The position numbers and the translations under genes are program-made. The notes under the pieces were generated by a model that worked only from the letters and a program-made list of their open reading frames with translations, ran no database searches and was not told the DNA's origin. Positions 37,276-49,820 of a DNA stretch of 64,000 nt are shown piece by piece. The stretch is from Penelope pileata (lineage: Eukaryota; Chordata; Aves; Galliformes; Cracidae): the NCBI GenBank assembly GCA_013396635.1, contig WBMW01003950.1, forward strand, positions 1,961,308 through 2,025,307, in the 5' to 3' direction. How positions within the stretch are numbered: position 1 is the stretch's first letter; every line of letters starts with the position of its first letter.

Positions 37276-38524
37276 TTTGGAATGAGCCACAGAAGCGGCA
37301 GTTGATCTGGTGAAACCTGAGGTTTGCTTTAGGTGAAGCACAGATACAGCAGTGGATCTGCAGTCAGCGAGCGCAACATCATTCAGTTCTATACTTCTCT
37401 TATTTCTTCCCATTTTCCATGGGCTGAGGGCGTGTGCCTCCACAGTAACTGTGATTCAGTGGACATCTGGCAACCTGCTTCACCGCCTGCGGCAGCGTGA
37501 CCATGTGTCCAGGCCCTACGGAAGCTTACATTCAGCAGCTGTAGGTAATTCAAGTTACTTTCATTATGACTTACTCTGTGAAATGGAAATGGTTGTTTGG
37601 TGTCTAAGCATAATTTTAGCTCGTTCTATTGACGATACAGCAAAAGTGATCGAATCCTTTCTGCATGACTGCTCACGTGTTTAGGAAGAGGTATGGCTGA
37701 TGTTCCACTTTCAGCCCTCTCGTGGTTCTGTGGCCAGACTCATTGCCCTCCAGTAATTCATACAGCACAGTCCATTTCAGCTGATATCTCTTTAAAGAGA
37801 GATGAATGATATTTAGTTCTTTGAAGGGATCAAACCTTGTTTAGTTCAGTGTGGGCAGCGTTTTTTTTGGTAATTGCTGCTAGCAATACAATAATGATTT
37901 TTATTTGATGTTATTTTATTTCATTTCATTTGAAAATTGGGGCTTCCAAGATGCTTAGAATTCCTTTTAAGTTGGAACCAAGGCAAATGTACCTGTAAAC
38001 TGGTAGCCCACACACAAAGCAAATGCAATTCTGAGAGAACTGTTCTGTTTTCTCTCTTTTTTTTTCCCCCGGTAGTTTTAATGTCCAGATGTAGTATTTT
38101 GTTTTATTAAGAGAAAAATACGGATTTTCTCATGCCTGACACCCACGGCAGAATGGTTTAGCACTGGTGAAGCAGTCTGTTTGCTCAGTCTCAGCTGTTC
38201 CCTCCGAGTACTTCAGGAGGTGCGTGTCCAAGATGATTCGTTCATATTATGGGTGTGGGAGGCTAGACAATATGAAAGAATTATCAGGTCGATACAAAAG
38301 CCGAAACTGTGCTGAAAGAAATATGTCATCGATGTGTTTTGGGCTTGACGAGAGAAATCATTTAAAAGGTAATGGTTTTGTTGTAAGAAGTCCTCATCAC
38401 TTCCAAACTACAAATGTATTCTTTACAGAATTCAATTGGATTGTTAATGTAAGCAAAGATTCTCTGGTACAGTCGTTTATACTACGGTTGATTTTCCTGG
38501 AGATGAGTTTGGCCCATACTAATG

Positions 38525-38556
<32 letters not shown>

Positions 38557-41387
38557 CCAATTTGTCTTTTAACTTCAGAGCAGAGTCAGCTGTGCCTGCG
38601 CAGAGCCACAGTGTTTGTAACAATTCCTCTTTCACTTTTGAGGAGGACGTGCACCGAATACATGTGAGCCTCTGAGGCCCTTACCACCTTCTCCATTCTC
38701 GCCTCAGTTCTGCTTGTTGCAGTTTGGTTGCCATTAAAAATTAATTGCTGGGGAAGAGGGGATAAAAGCCTCTCCATCAAAGGGTTTCAACTGTTAGCAT
38801 TCAATTGAGAAGTGGCAGGAAATCTATGGCAAGCTGCTGATTGCTGCCTGCAAAGGTGAATCCATTGTCTCTTTGGGACTGGTGGGAGCCGAAGCTGGAA
38901 GAGTAGCTCTTCCCATGCAGTTGGTTTCTAATCCATTTTTCAAACTTTTTTCAAGACAGCCAGCTGCATATGAACTTCTTTCTGCTGAGTGAGGCCAAAC
39001 CAAACAACTGCTTTACTAAACAACTTCCACTGAATGTTGGTAAATTTTTCTAAAGATACTTTCCACTGTTTTCGTTCTTTCTTCTTTAGAAGACTTCAGT
39101 GATGCACTTGAAGTAGTTAAGTTTTGGTTTTCAGTTAAACAGCACTGAAAAGTAATAGTTGCTAGGATTTTTTTTCCATCTTGAGAGCATCAAAGCCCCT
39201 TGTTCACAATGCAGTTGCAGTCTTTTGGCTTTACCACTCATAAAAATAGCAATTATCGTGCTGAGAAAAAATACCCCAGACACTCAAGTATTTATGTTTA
39301 GTTGACGCAAATCCAAACACACGGTGAATGATAATAAAATTGTGCAAAGAATGACAGCAGTTCAGAAAAACACTGAACTGGTATCTCATGCTGCCATTTA
39401 AAATTTCAATTGGAAACTGGAATATATATTCCTAGCATCACATGTAAGAAGAATTGAGCTTGCACATAAAATGTTAAGTTTGTTCTTCCCTTTGATTGAA
39501 GGATGGTTAATTCCTTGGACATAGCTTTGTGTCAGAAGTTAATAGCTCTCTTCTACCACCCGAAATCAGACACTACTCCATGCTAATTACTTTTCTATAT
39601 AAATTCACAGCAAGTGGGTCTTACTTTCTTTGTATGAGATTATCTTGAAAATGCTGCGTTCATGCTGACGTTACTTGTCTTGTGGCAGACCCTGAATACT
39701 TCCCTGAGGATCCAGTTCCCTGAAGTTCTGAATATTCATGCTCATGAATATTTTGGTCAGGTTGGTAGATGCAGGATGGTTTGAAGATAACACAAGAAAT
39801 GTGTTTATCATGTGAGCAGTGATAGGCAACAGCTAATTGCTGGCTCTGCTTAACTGAGGGTGGTGTCTGTGGAAGTTAAAACCTGCCACAAGTGTTACTG
39901 ATTTGGTGGGTTTGTGCAGTGCAGGGCTGAAAATACCTCTCTTCAGTGAACAAAACCCCAGCTGTTCTATGTCCCCTACTGCCCCATGCTTTGCTTGTCT
40001 TGCATGAGTTTTCATGGATTCCTTTTACCATGGAGCAGAGCAGAGAAAGGATGGAAGCCATGCGACAAAGGAGTAATGGAATGTATTGCGTTTGTTTCCC
40101 AAACTTACTCACTGGTCTCTTAGGCTCCTTATTTTTTGTTCTTGATTTGTGCCATGTTTCACAATGCTAAGACTTTTTGAGCACAGGAATGTAGGGTAAG
40201 AGGGCAGTACTGAGGTTCAATGGGAAGCTGAGAACAAGCATAAGTACCAGGCTGTGTTATCTGGAAATGCGTGGAGGCAGCTACAGTTACTGAGCGCTGG
40301 TTATGAAGTTGTTACCCAGTTTGTGACTACATGCAGTAGAGCTGATGGTCTACCTGACAGGAATACTGCATCAGGCCCCCTACGCAGTGTTCAGCCAAAA
40401 TGAAGCACAGGAGACTTCCACTGTTTCCTCTCTGTTCTTTGTGTTGCAGCAACAGCTATGAAAATCTGCTGCAGCCTTTTCCTCAGCTGATTCATCCTCC
40501 CTTCAGTGTAACTGGTTTTCAGATGTCGCAAGCACTTGCAATGCATGCAGGTGTAAGCTGGGATCCAAGCACGTACCCATACCTATGTTGTCTTAGTTTG
40601 TTTCTTTTTGGAGCACCTAGAACACTGCACACACGTTCCTGATTCACAACTAGAATCAAATCCTCATGCCTTATGTAAATAAAGGAGGCTATTTGATTTG
40701 ATTTTGCCTTTCTTACCACTATCTAATCTTTCATATAAATAAAAAAATCAAAATTATCTTGGGCAAACACCTGCTTTTGTTTACTAAGGAAGATGAACAG
40801 CAGAGAAAAACACCTTGTGATAAAGCTTTAAAAACCTTTGGTGTTTTCATAATTTGTTGGTAAGTTAACTTTCAGATGAAGTTGCCTGACAAGTTTTAGG
40901 GAAACTTCTATTTCGTTTTGGCTGACCTGACTTAAGGCCTTTAATTATTTATTTATTTTTGAGAAGAGAAGTTTGAAAACCCTTACATAACCCTACTGAG
41001 CACGTCCTTTTTGCATCACTGCTGTTGCTGACTGTGCACTGTCATTGCTGACAGCTCTAACAACTGGAGAGAGGTAAGGATGTGAATTTTGCATTTTAGT
41101 TTGTGTTTCTCAATTCTCAGAAGAAAGAAATTCTCTTCATTGTCAGGGATGTGAAGGTAATTGGGCTTTGTTCAGAAAAGGCATCCTTTGGTAGTTTTGG
41201 CTTGTCTGAATTCCAGTAGTTTCTTGTGGCATTCAGCTGTATGCTGTTGAGTTAAATTTGCTGCTCCTAATCTGGGATTATGGATTGAAAGGTTAAGGGC
41301 ATTTCATGTGGACATTTGGAAGTAAATAGGTAACTGCTGGAGCAAACATGTTAATGATCACTAGGTTAACAGGAAAGGCACTCGTAT
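37276..41387. other. Intergenic, no gene recognised
   Basis: This is unique AT-rich sequence. It includes a T29 run at 38528-38556, a perfect inverted repeat at 39731-39752 and scattered chance frames. The longest (38167-38667, 166 codons) runs through the poly-T as a phenylalanine stretch and resembles no protein I know. There are no splice-consistent exon series and no named repeat. Confidence 0.6.
38528..38556. repeat. Poly-T homopolymer (29 T)
   Basis: An uninterrupted T run, the longest homopolymer in the window. It could be the remnant of a poly-A tail of a minus-strand insertion, but no insertion or flanking duplication is recognisable beside it. Confidence 0.95.
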
Positions 41388-41746
41388 AAATCTGCACCAG
41401 CGGAGGTGCCCTGCTGTCACCACTGCTGAAACGCTCCTCCACCCCTCGCTGTGCTCACAGCCACTGTTTGGTCTCCAGAAACATCCAGCAAGCGTCAGTG
41501 AATGTCAGCGGGTGCTGTTTTTTCCGCAAGGAGAAATTCAGTTCCACCCCTTTGCTCCATCCATACTTCCATGTCAGGCGCCATTGTGCCAGAGTGCCCC
41601 TATGCTGCCATCTGTCACACGGCAACAACATGGAACGGGACATTGGTGGGAAGGTCCAACCTGTACTGCCATACCATCAACATCCGCCTCTTGGTGTCAT
41701 GGACCAATGTGATAAAATAGGAGGCGTTACTTTCAGAGAGGCTCTG
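41388..41746 (+). mobile_element. Mariner-like (Galluhop-type) element, copy 2, truncated
   Basis: It is homologous to the reverse complement of the element at 8849-9396. Shared blocks include TCTGCACCAG, CCAGAAACATCCAGCAAG, CATCTGTCACACGGCAACAA and the terminal GGAGGC(G)TTACTTTC near 41720-41733. The outer end opposite that terminal repeat is missing, so the copy is truncated at its left side. The two copies lie in opposite orientation about 32 kb apart. The frames translated here differ from those of copy 1, supporting a non-coding element. Confidence 0.78.
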
Positions 41747-42057
41747 GTATCTAAAAACCAGAAAGGGAATGTAGTTCTGATTTGTGTCAAATGAAGCAGT
41801 TACTCAGATCCCTCTCGAAGGAAGGTCCTTGGAAAATCATCTTTCCGTGAGGTATTCCAGAAGTTTGTCATGACGGTTCAGTTCTGCTCATTTCAATTCA
41901 ACCAGGTAAGAATCAAAACTTCCTGTTCAGATGTCTGAACAAAAGGCCATAACGTGTACAGCCCCATCAGGAGGCAGCAATACCAGATTTTCTTTAGACA
42001 GATTTTTTTTTTCCCCTTAAGTTAATAATCTATAAAACTATAGAATTCAGGCTTTTT

Positions 42058-42133
42058 NNNNNNNNNNNNNNNNNNNNNNNNNNNNNNNNNNNNNNNNNNN
42101 NNNNNNNNNNNNNNNNNNNNNNNNNNNNNNNNN
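42058..42133. other. Assembly gap (76 N)
   Basis: A run of 76 N between AT-rich flanks. The true length of the missing sequence is unknown. GC-rich sequence such as a CpG-island first exon is often lost in such gaps in bird assemblies, but nothing here shows that. Confidence 0.99.
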
Positions 42134-45080
42134 ATTTTGTGATTTTGTGAAAAGCAAGACTGCTGGCTTTCATCAAACGTGGTTTAGCTGTAGACTCTTA
42201 AGAACCGAGATGGCAGCTTGCACACTGACAATGTCAAATATTTTATTGTTCGCTTCTCAGTGCTCTGTAACTGACACGAAGTTATTTCTTTCTTTATAAA
42301 ATACAGCTAGTAGATAGCTGTGGCTGGACTGTCGTTGCTGTACTATTGCAATCATTGCTGTGCTTCGTCTGCTCCCATTTTTTCGTACATCCTGACAAGA
42401 AGCCGCCTGCCTGCTGTAAAGCCAATTTCTTTGAGGAGACTTAAATTATATAAATGCTTTTCTCAAAGATGAATTAACTTTATTTTTGTCTTCAGATTAT
42501 TACCAATTATTGCAAATTGATGAAGTCTTATACGTTTTCCTAGCCATATTTATCTGAGAAGTTGTTAACCTTATGCGTATGGGTTCCTAGTAAAACCATG
42601 GAGACGGCAATGAATTTAACGCTCTACTTGCCATCACCACTGGCTTGCAGGCAGCAAAAAGCTTGCCTTCAAAGCATTTCTGCTCCCTTATGAGATGTTT
42701 GCAGCAACTAAAACTTCCAATATATTTAACTTTGAGGTCAGAATGAACTCCTACACTGGTATTTATTAAGTAGTGAAAGCAGCCTTTCTCAGTGCCTTCC
42801 CAAGAACATCGGGATTGCCTGTGCATTTTGAAATGCTGTTATTTTCTTCATCTCTCAAGAATAAATATTTGAAGAAAGGATTTCAGGGTTAAATTCTCCC
42901 AGCTGGGAAAAATCCAGCATATGCGTGGCCACAGGGCAAAGATGCTCTTTTCTTCCAAGATAAATCAGCTTATTTCTACAGTTATATTCTGTCTTTTGTA
43001 ATAGGTGGATTCTAAATGTTCATATGAATTAAATAAAATACGAGGGATTTTGTTTTTTTGTTAAACTGAAACGATCGTTTGATTAAAGAGTATTTCTGTC
43101 TTCAGAAGAGTCATGCACATGACAGGTCTTGCCTAAGGAAATGCTTCCATTTTGATTGACTGTAAAGAATTTTGTTGGCCTGGTAGACTCTTGTGAGAGC
43201 TGACAAACACCCTGTCAAAATAACATCAAGATTAAAAAATTGGTAATACACTTGAAAGCTAGATGGATTGCACACAAGTCAAGTGACTGTAGAAACCATA
43301 AGTGAGCGTACTCATAAAGCAGCATGTTCCTTTGAAAAATGGTTCTTGGTCTATCAGAATGTTGTTGAATATCAAGACAGGAAGAAAAACTTCAATTATT
43401 TGAAGGCTAAATATTATAGCTCTCTGCATTTGGAATGACAGGTAGAAATTACACCTGAGGAGCCTTGGTTACTTGTCAAACCAGTCTCGTCTGAACAATG
43501 TACGTGTTAACAGTTCCAAATACAAGGTCATGTACATTCAGGTTTCTGTATATGTTGGGAAGATTACAGTTTGGAAGCCAGTGCTTCTTTAAAGGGTTTA
43601 TGGTTCAACTTAAATGTCTTGATGAAAATTACTGGTGTTGGATGATGGTTAAAACACATACGATCTTCGGATGCGTAGAAAGGATAGTGTCAGGTGTATG
43701 TCTATGACATTAATAGGAGAATTGAGAAAATAATTGAGCTAGACCTGAGGCTTATGCACTGAAGAGGATGTTAGCTAGTAGAAAAGGTTCTGAAACAAAA
43801 CAAAAGGATGATTCAGGCTTGACAAATTTTCCTTCTAACGAGTGGTAGAAGAAACACTACCTTTGGAACTTAGCCCAAAAAAGGGGTTGTTGGCAGTAGA
43901 TTGATAATGTTCTAAGGGAAAACAAATTTAAAAAACAAAGGGTGAGTGCTCCAGTATAGGGAATGTTTGCTGAAAACTGTAATTTCATTCAGTTAAACCC
44001 CCTCATATACTTAAAAGCATCTGCAGTTGTCTGCAAAGATAAATAATGTCTGCTGTCTTGGCAGCTGTGAGATCAGCACCTTAGATTTCATGATAGATCC
44101 TTGCATTGTACTGGCCTTTGTCCTTTAATGCATCTTTTTATTATAGCATAAAAGTGGTGGTTGCAAAAAGGCATTTTACTAAGGATTTAGGAGTGGAAAG
44201 GGTTTCATGAGTCATGCTGAAGCAAGATATTTTTCAGCTTTGCATGGCTTTACTTTGATGTTAGCTTGTTGACTTTTATGTTTTCCAAATAAGTGTCTGT
44301 GATGTTGAGTGAAAAACATTCTGCTTTTTCTGTCTTGTTTTTAAGAAAATGATGCTGTGCCTTGATCTCCCTTAACAGGAACATTTGTTGCTCATGGTTC
44401 TGGAAAATTCTGTCAAGTTTTCTGGCTTGCTTAGGTGCCTCCTCATTTTCTTCCAGAGTCAGTACATTTTCTGGAATGACGTGTAGTGTCCACATCTCCT
44501 CCAGGTATAAAATGCTCATTAGTGAAGGAATAGTCTAATCTATAATGCCATAGGGTGTGCAAGAATGACCTTGTAGCTTTGCCAAGTTAATTTATTGATT
44601 TATTAATGTGTAGGAAAGTCCCACTGGAACTGTTTGTTGCCTTTTTCTCCCTATGAAATCTAGTTCGGAAGAAGAACAGGGTAAACTGTTGCTGACTGCA
44701 GCATCCTTATCACTGTTAAGTAATACCGAGACATTGGTGCTCTTTCGTGAAAGAGACTGACTCTTTTCATTAACTCTTTGCATATATTTGGAACAAGACT
44801 TACAATTTTTGTTGTTAAAACCACTGTTTCTGTCATAGTCCAAGTAATCTACCATGAAAATCAAACATATTTGCTTATGCATTGAGTCCTTTGTGGATAG
44901 ATGGATATTCCTACTCCTATTTTTTGTCTGTCTTTTGCTTCTTTCCAAATGACAACGTTTGGGTAGCTTGTTAACACATCTCAGCCTACTCACATGAGGT
45001 GGGAGACTGTTGATTGCTGTTACTCACAGAGGTAGGGAAAAAATCTGTGTGGGTGAAACAGCATGGATGTAACTGGGCTT
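42134..45080. other. Intergenic, no gene recognised
   Basis: AT-rich unique sequence. Open frames at 44250-44519 and 44592-44993 (minus, 89 and 133 codons) have no recognisable domain and no start context or neighbouring exon to support them. No named repeats. Confidence 0.6.
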
Positions 45081-45084
45081 GTCC

Positions 45085-45480
45085 TACCGTGGGTGGGAGT
45101 TTAATCAGGTGCTTCAGCAGCATCAGAGCCCCATGAAAGCACTGTGTGGCTCCCTAAGGGCGGAGGAAGCCAGCAAGGTACCACCTGAAGGGAGTGGGGA
45201 GGGCCAGCGAGGCACTCCTGGCAGGTTCCCCGGCCTGAATTGACGGGGTAGGTAAGGCCAGCCAGGGGAAGCCTGAGGCAGTGCCGTGGGGTGCAGGAGA
45301 GGTGAGGCTGTGAGTGGAGTGAGGGCAAGGCCTGCCTCCCCCTCCCTGGTCACAGTGTTTGCCCCTTGGCCTTGTTGCTGTGGGCCCTGACGGGAGAGCA
45401 ATGTCTGGGAAGCAGGCATTCCCCTCCTGGGTCTGGGCTGGAGTCGTTTTGTGGCCAGTGGACACCTGCATAACCTCTCT
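45085..45480. other. GC-rich patch of unknown nature
   Basis: This segment is clearly richer in G and C than its surroundings, with purine-rich runs such as GGGAGTGGGGAGGGCC and few CpGs. Three overlapping minus-strand frames (75, 98 and 105 codons, about 45101-45471) stay open, mainly because GC-rich DNA has few stop codons; none resembles a protein I know. It could be a decayed repeat or an untranslated exon. Confidence 0.5.
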
Positions 45481-46499
45481 GGAACGGTTTAATGTTCATG
45501 CAAATTATAAATGGATAAACACCCTTTGTTGCCCACTGCAGTTTGTATTTGCCTTTTCCTCGCTAAAACACTAAAAAGCAATGGTGGCTGTGTCAGTGGT
45601 TCTGATGCTGCTGTCTCAGCAGGGTTTCCTCAGTCTGTCAGGTGCTCGAAATTTTAGGCTGTCGTTCTAACCCACTGATGGTGTTAATTATCTTTTGGTT
45701 TTCGTTTCTTTCTTCCTTTCCAGGCAACTCTTTGCTCTGCTGTCATGCGTAAGATACTGACAGGCAAGGGGAGTTCTTAACTGTATGTTGGTATACATAC
45801 AAGCAGAGACACAGAATGGAGGCATGGACTAAAGGTCGGATCTGGAAAGGGAATTAGGATTTTTATGCCCAGTTTCACTGTTGAGCTCATTTTAATACTA
45901 GAGGCAACTATGATCTGTAGGAGTTACTGGTTTTAATACCTCTGTGTTCCCCCAGATTTGTTCTTGGATGAGCCTAGAAGCCCATTGGCTTGGCAGCCCC
46001 AAGCAGCTCAGTAACAGACTGCTCAGTCTGATTTAATTACTACTCAGTGTGCAACAGACCAACTTCATCTGAGAAAGGAAACTGAATTCCCTTTTCTAGA
46101 TGGAGGAAGCAGTGAGGAAGAAAGAGGCTTAGCCTGTTTAGGCAGAAAAGAGTACTGAATCCTCTCAGGTACAAGACAGGTGTTCAAATACTTAACAGCT
46201 GGATAAAACGGGGCTGGATGCAGCCCTCTTAATTATCTGATTTGTAAGAAAAGAGTAATTCCTTGCTGATTTCCATTAGAAACCTGAGTCTAGGAGAAAG
46301 TCCTAAGCTTTTAGTTCTAAGCCAAATAATGTTTCCCCAGTATTGCCAAGCAAGCTTGCAGAAAATGAATGTAAAACACATCTTCACCAGCGGTACCCTG
46401 TGGGTAGTGCTTGGAGTGTGCCTCTCTGTCTGTTGGAAGAGAATGAGAGAAAAAAAATAATGATATGATGCTGGATTTCGTAGGAATAGTCAGTTTAAC
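45481..46499. other. Intergenic, possibly containing very old CR1
   Basis: Mostly unique. About 46090-46230 has weak resemblance to CR1 (AGCCTGTTTAGGCAGAAAAG), too weak to call. Confidence 0.4.
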
Positions 46500-46794
46500 T
46501 TGCTATCAGAAGGCTGGAGAGAGCTGAGATTGTTCAGCCAGCAGAATTGAAGGCTTTGGGGAGACCTTATAGCAGCCTTTCTGTTCATGAACGGGGCTAC
46601 AGGAAAGCTGGAGGGGGACTTTTCTTCAGGGAGTGTAAGGATAGAACCAAGGGCTAGCAGCTTTAAAGTAAAAGAGGGGAGATTTCAATTAGATATTAAG
46701 AAGAATTTTTTTTTTTTTTTTATGATGAAAGTGTGGAGGCACTGGCACAGGCTGCCCAGAGAAACTGTGGGTGCCCCATCCCTGGAGGCCAGGT
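46500..46794 (+). mobile_element. CR1 LINE fragment (sense)
   Basis: It shows AGAGCTGAGATTGTTCAGCC, then TTTGGGGAGACCTTATAGCA, AAAGAGGGGAGATTTCAATT, a T16 run, and GGCACTGGCACAGGCTGCCC up to CATCCCTGGAGGCCAGG. It lacks the normal 3' tail and runs into a T/G-rich simple stretch at about 46795-46835. Broken and non-functional. Confidence 0.88.
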
Positions 46795-46989
46795 TTTTTT
46801 GCTGTTTTTTTTTTTGTTTGTTTGTTTTGTTTTTCTTTACCATTTACAGCCGTGCTGATAATCATGTTCTGTCTAGGAGCTAGAGTTCTTAAGAAAAGGT
46901 AATCATCTTGCAAAGAACTTTGTCATTTCAGAAAAGGTTTTAATTAAAATGGAAAGTGAAACCATAAAAAAACACCACAAAATGGAAAT

Positions 46990-47532
46990 GGAAAAATGGT
47001 TTGACTCAGCAGATAGCTGAGTTCCACACAGTTATTCACTCACCCTCCCCCCTCCCCAAATGGGACGGGGGAGAGAAGTAGAGAGATATGCAGTAAAATG
47101 CGTGGGTTGAGATAAATGCTATTTACTAAAATAGTAAAGAGGACAAAAGAAATAACAGTACATATATATATATATATATATATACACAAAGAGGATACGC
47201 AGAGCAAGGGCTCACAGCCACTGGTGACCCTTCCTCCCGGCTAGCCCCTTCCATAACAAACGGAACCCGGAAACACAACAAACCAATCACATGATGTTAT
47301 ATGGGATGGAATAGCTCCTTGGTCAATTTGGGTCAGCTGCCCTGGTCCTGTCCCCTCCCAGTTCCCAGCTCCTTATGCCCCCCTTAACTATTTCACTGGC
47401 AGAGGAATGCGGAAGTGAGTTATGTCCTCGGCTCCGCTCAACACTGCCAGGATGTTATCAGTATCTCGGAGGTACAAGATAAATTCATACTAGACACTAC
47501 GAGAAGCGTAACTTCTGTTAGAAACTAGGACA
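46990..47532 (+). mobile_element. Avian solo LTR (endogenous-retrovirus type)
   Basis: It starts near AATGGTTTGACTCAGCAG and has the GTGGGTTGAGATAAATGCTA block, a (TA)n tract (47162-47184), CTCCTTGGTCAATTTGGGTC, CTGTCCCCTCCCAGTTCCCA, and an end near GAAACTAGGACA. The order and about 0.54-kb length fit a full solo LTR of the family that also gave the 14957-15215 fragment. No retroviral coding region is adjacent. Exact class and target duplication were not resolved. Confidence 0.7.
47162..47184. repeat. (TA)n microsatellite inside the LTR
   Basis: About 11.5 AT units, expanded within the solo LTR. A likely length polymorphism. Confidence 0.92.
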
Positions 47533-49820
47533 CATTTCCACCAGGAACATCAAACTAAAAAGGTGTTTTTCCTGAAACACCTTTATTCTGGAGTGACTTT
47601 CAGTTGTCATTGACCAAGTTTCAGAATTACTTTTTTCAAACTGAATATTGAAACAGTATTCACATCAAGCCAGTAATTTTCACTTGAATATTCTTAAGCT
47701 GTCATCTGACATGTTGGCTAGGAATTTTCACCTCCCTATGGAAAAAAGGAAAATTGGTTAACTTTTGAGATGAGGATTTCCTGTGAAAAATTTTTGATTG
47801 TCCCTTTTGGGAAGATGGAATTGGTAAGCTCTCCGTTCAGAGAAAATGGAAGAAGAACCAAAAAAGTCCAGCAAACAAGAATGTATTGCTGGGCATGTTT
47901 TGGAGCTCACCAGATTGAAGTAAAAATTGTGGATTATCTTCGACAATAGATGAAAGTGGAATATGGAAGTATGTTGTTTAGTAGTCTTCTTGTTTCATAA
48001 AGCAGAAGACAGTCATTGATTCTTCCCTGAAAAATCCTTTCTGTTAAGGAAGATGCTGGGGATTACTCTGGATCCGTTGTTCTGGGTGTTACTTTGTGTG
48101 CCTTTATGATGATTCCATTAGACAAATGTTTTTGTAAGCCTGGGGAACAGCATCAATGCCAGCCCAGGCAATTTTACTGCATACTGTTGTGCGTAGGAGA
48201 GATGACCTGCATACAATTTCATATTTGAATGACAATCTAAAGCAGACTCTGTCGCAAGAAGGAAATTTCAAGACTCTAAGCTTGCTATACTCACCTTGCT
48301 GATTTTGACCTGTGTGACAAAGTAAAAGAAAAATTAAAATGTGCTAGTCTGGAATGTAGTGACTGGTGAGGAGGAACACCTATTCTGTCTATTAAAGACC
48401 AAAAAATTAATTCAAGAGCTCTTCAAACCAGTCTGGAATAGTAGCTAAAATAAGTTTTCAGGAAAACTATACAAAAAAATAAAGTAAAATAGAAATTAAA
48501 CATGAATAGTTATGTGAGTTATTTGTAAGCAAAGGTAGGCTCAGGATATGATGAGTGTGAAGGTTAAGACAAATGAGTGTAATTTTGCATTAACAGGATT
48601 ATTTACAGAAATGCATATTTGAGCAATATGCACAGAATTCAATAAATTAAAACAGATAAAAGTGATGTCATTAGAATTCTCTTAAGACTTGTGTTTAAAA
48701 TGCACGTTTCTTACTACCAGTCAATATAATCACTTGCTGGTAATGTTAATCAAAGGCTACCCTTGGTTTGCTGTTGCTGTATGTTTTTCCTTAACAGAAC
48801 AGTGCTGCCAGGGAAACCAACATCTTCTTGGAAGCCAAAAGATACTATATCAGCAAAGCACCAAATAGGTTCTGAATATTTTTAAATTAATGTATTTTTA
48901 TGTAAAGATATTGCTACAAGTCTTATCTTTAGCTTAAAAATAGATGATTTGGGAAGAAAAAATGGATTTGAATATACTACTGTAGTTCAGTCTAAACAAG
49001 ATAGAAGTTTCCAACTCTACTATATATTTAATATACTTCTTTAATCCAGAATCTTTTGTATAATAGAGATCCAGAGGTGACCTTAGAAAATAAAGGTAAT
49101 TATTTTGGTTGAGAAGAAGCAAGGTTTGTGAAACTGGTCTCTCTGCATCATTAGAACAAGTAGTGACTCCAAGAAAAAGCCCTGATTTGAAGCGAGTTTA
49201 TCTAATTACTCTGAGATAAACTGTGTTATCTTTCTAAAGTGTATCATTAATACCTTGGGACAGAAGTGCTGTATTTGCATACATTAGTTTTATTTCATTG
49301 ACACTTGGTAAATAATTATAATCTCATGATCTTAAGTATGAGCAAATCAGTTTCATCCTGGGAGCAAGTGAATAAGATGTACTCATGAGGTACAAGTATT
49401 GGTTAACTCCTAAACCAACAGTAGTGGAGAAACTACTTCTTCCAGTGGATTATTTCAGTATTTACTACTCAGGGCGGTCAACAGGCTTGTGCTGTTGTGT
49501 AGTAAGGCTGTTATTTCTTGGGGAAAGTATCTATATTGATTTGTTTTGTCTTAGCAGAAATTCGGAACTGGGAAGACTGTGTTGTCTGATGCATAATTAA
49601 CATTTAAAAGTAAAGGTCACTTGAAAGCTTTACTTTAGCATGTAGAAGTGCTGGCATGCATTTGATTCATTTTTTATTTCTGGACTTTGTACAAATATTA
49701 TTATGAAAATCTAAACTATGATTTTCACACATAACGGAACAGGCAGCCACTTGGTCTGCTTATGTACAATGCTTCATATAAACACATTTTCCCCAACCAG
49801 TTGAACGTGTCTACTCCATG
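47533..49820. other. Intergenic, nothing recognised
   Basis: AT-rich unique sequence with only short chance frames. No exon, RNA gene or named repeat. Confidence 0.6.

Noticed and set aside
38167..38667. 166-codon plus-strand frame in the TMEM245 3' flank
   Set aside because: It passes through a 29-base poly-T as a phenylalanine run, resembles no known protein, and has no supporting exon or promoter context.
45123..45471. Overlapping minus-strand frames in the GC-rich patch
   Set aside because: Three frames open at once is a composition effect; no domain, no splice sites joining them to anything.
46090..46230. Possible ancient CR1 segment
   Set aside because: Only scattered words resemble CR1; it cannot be separated from chance without an alignment.
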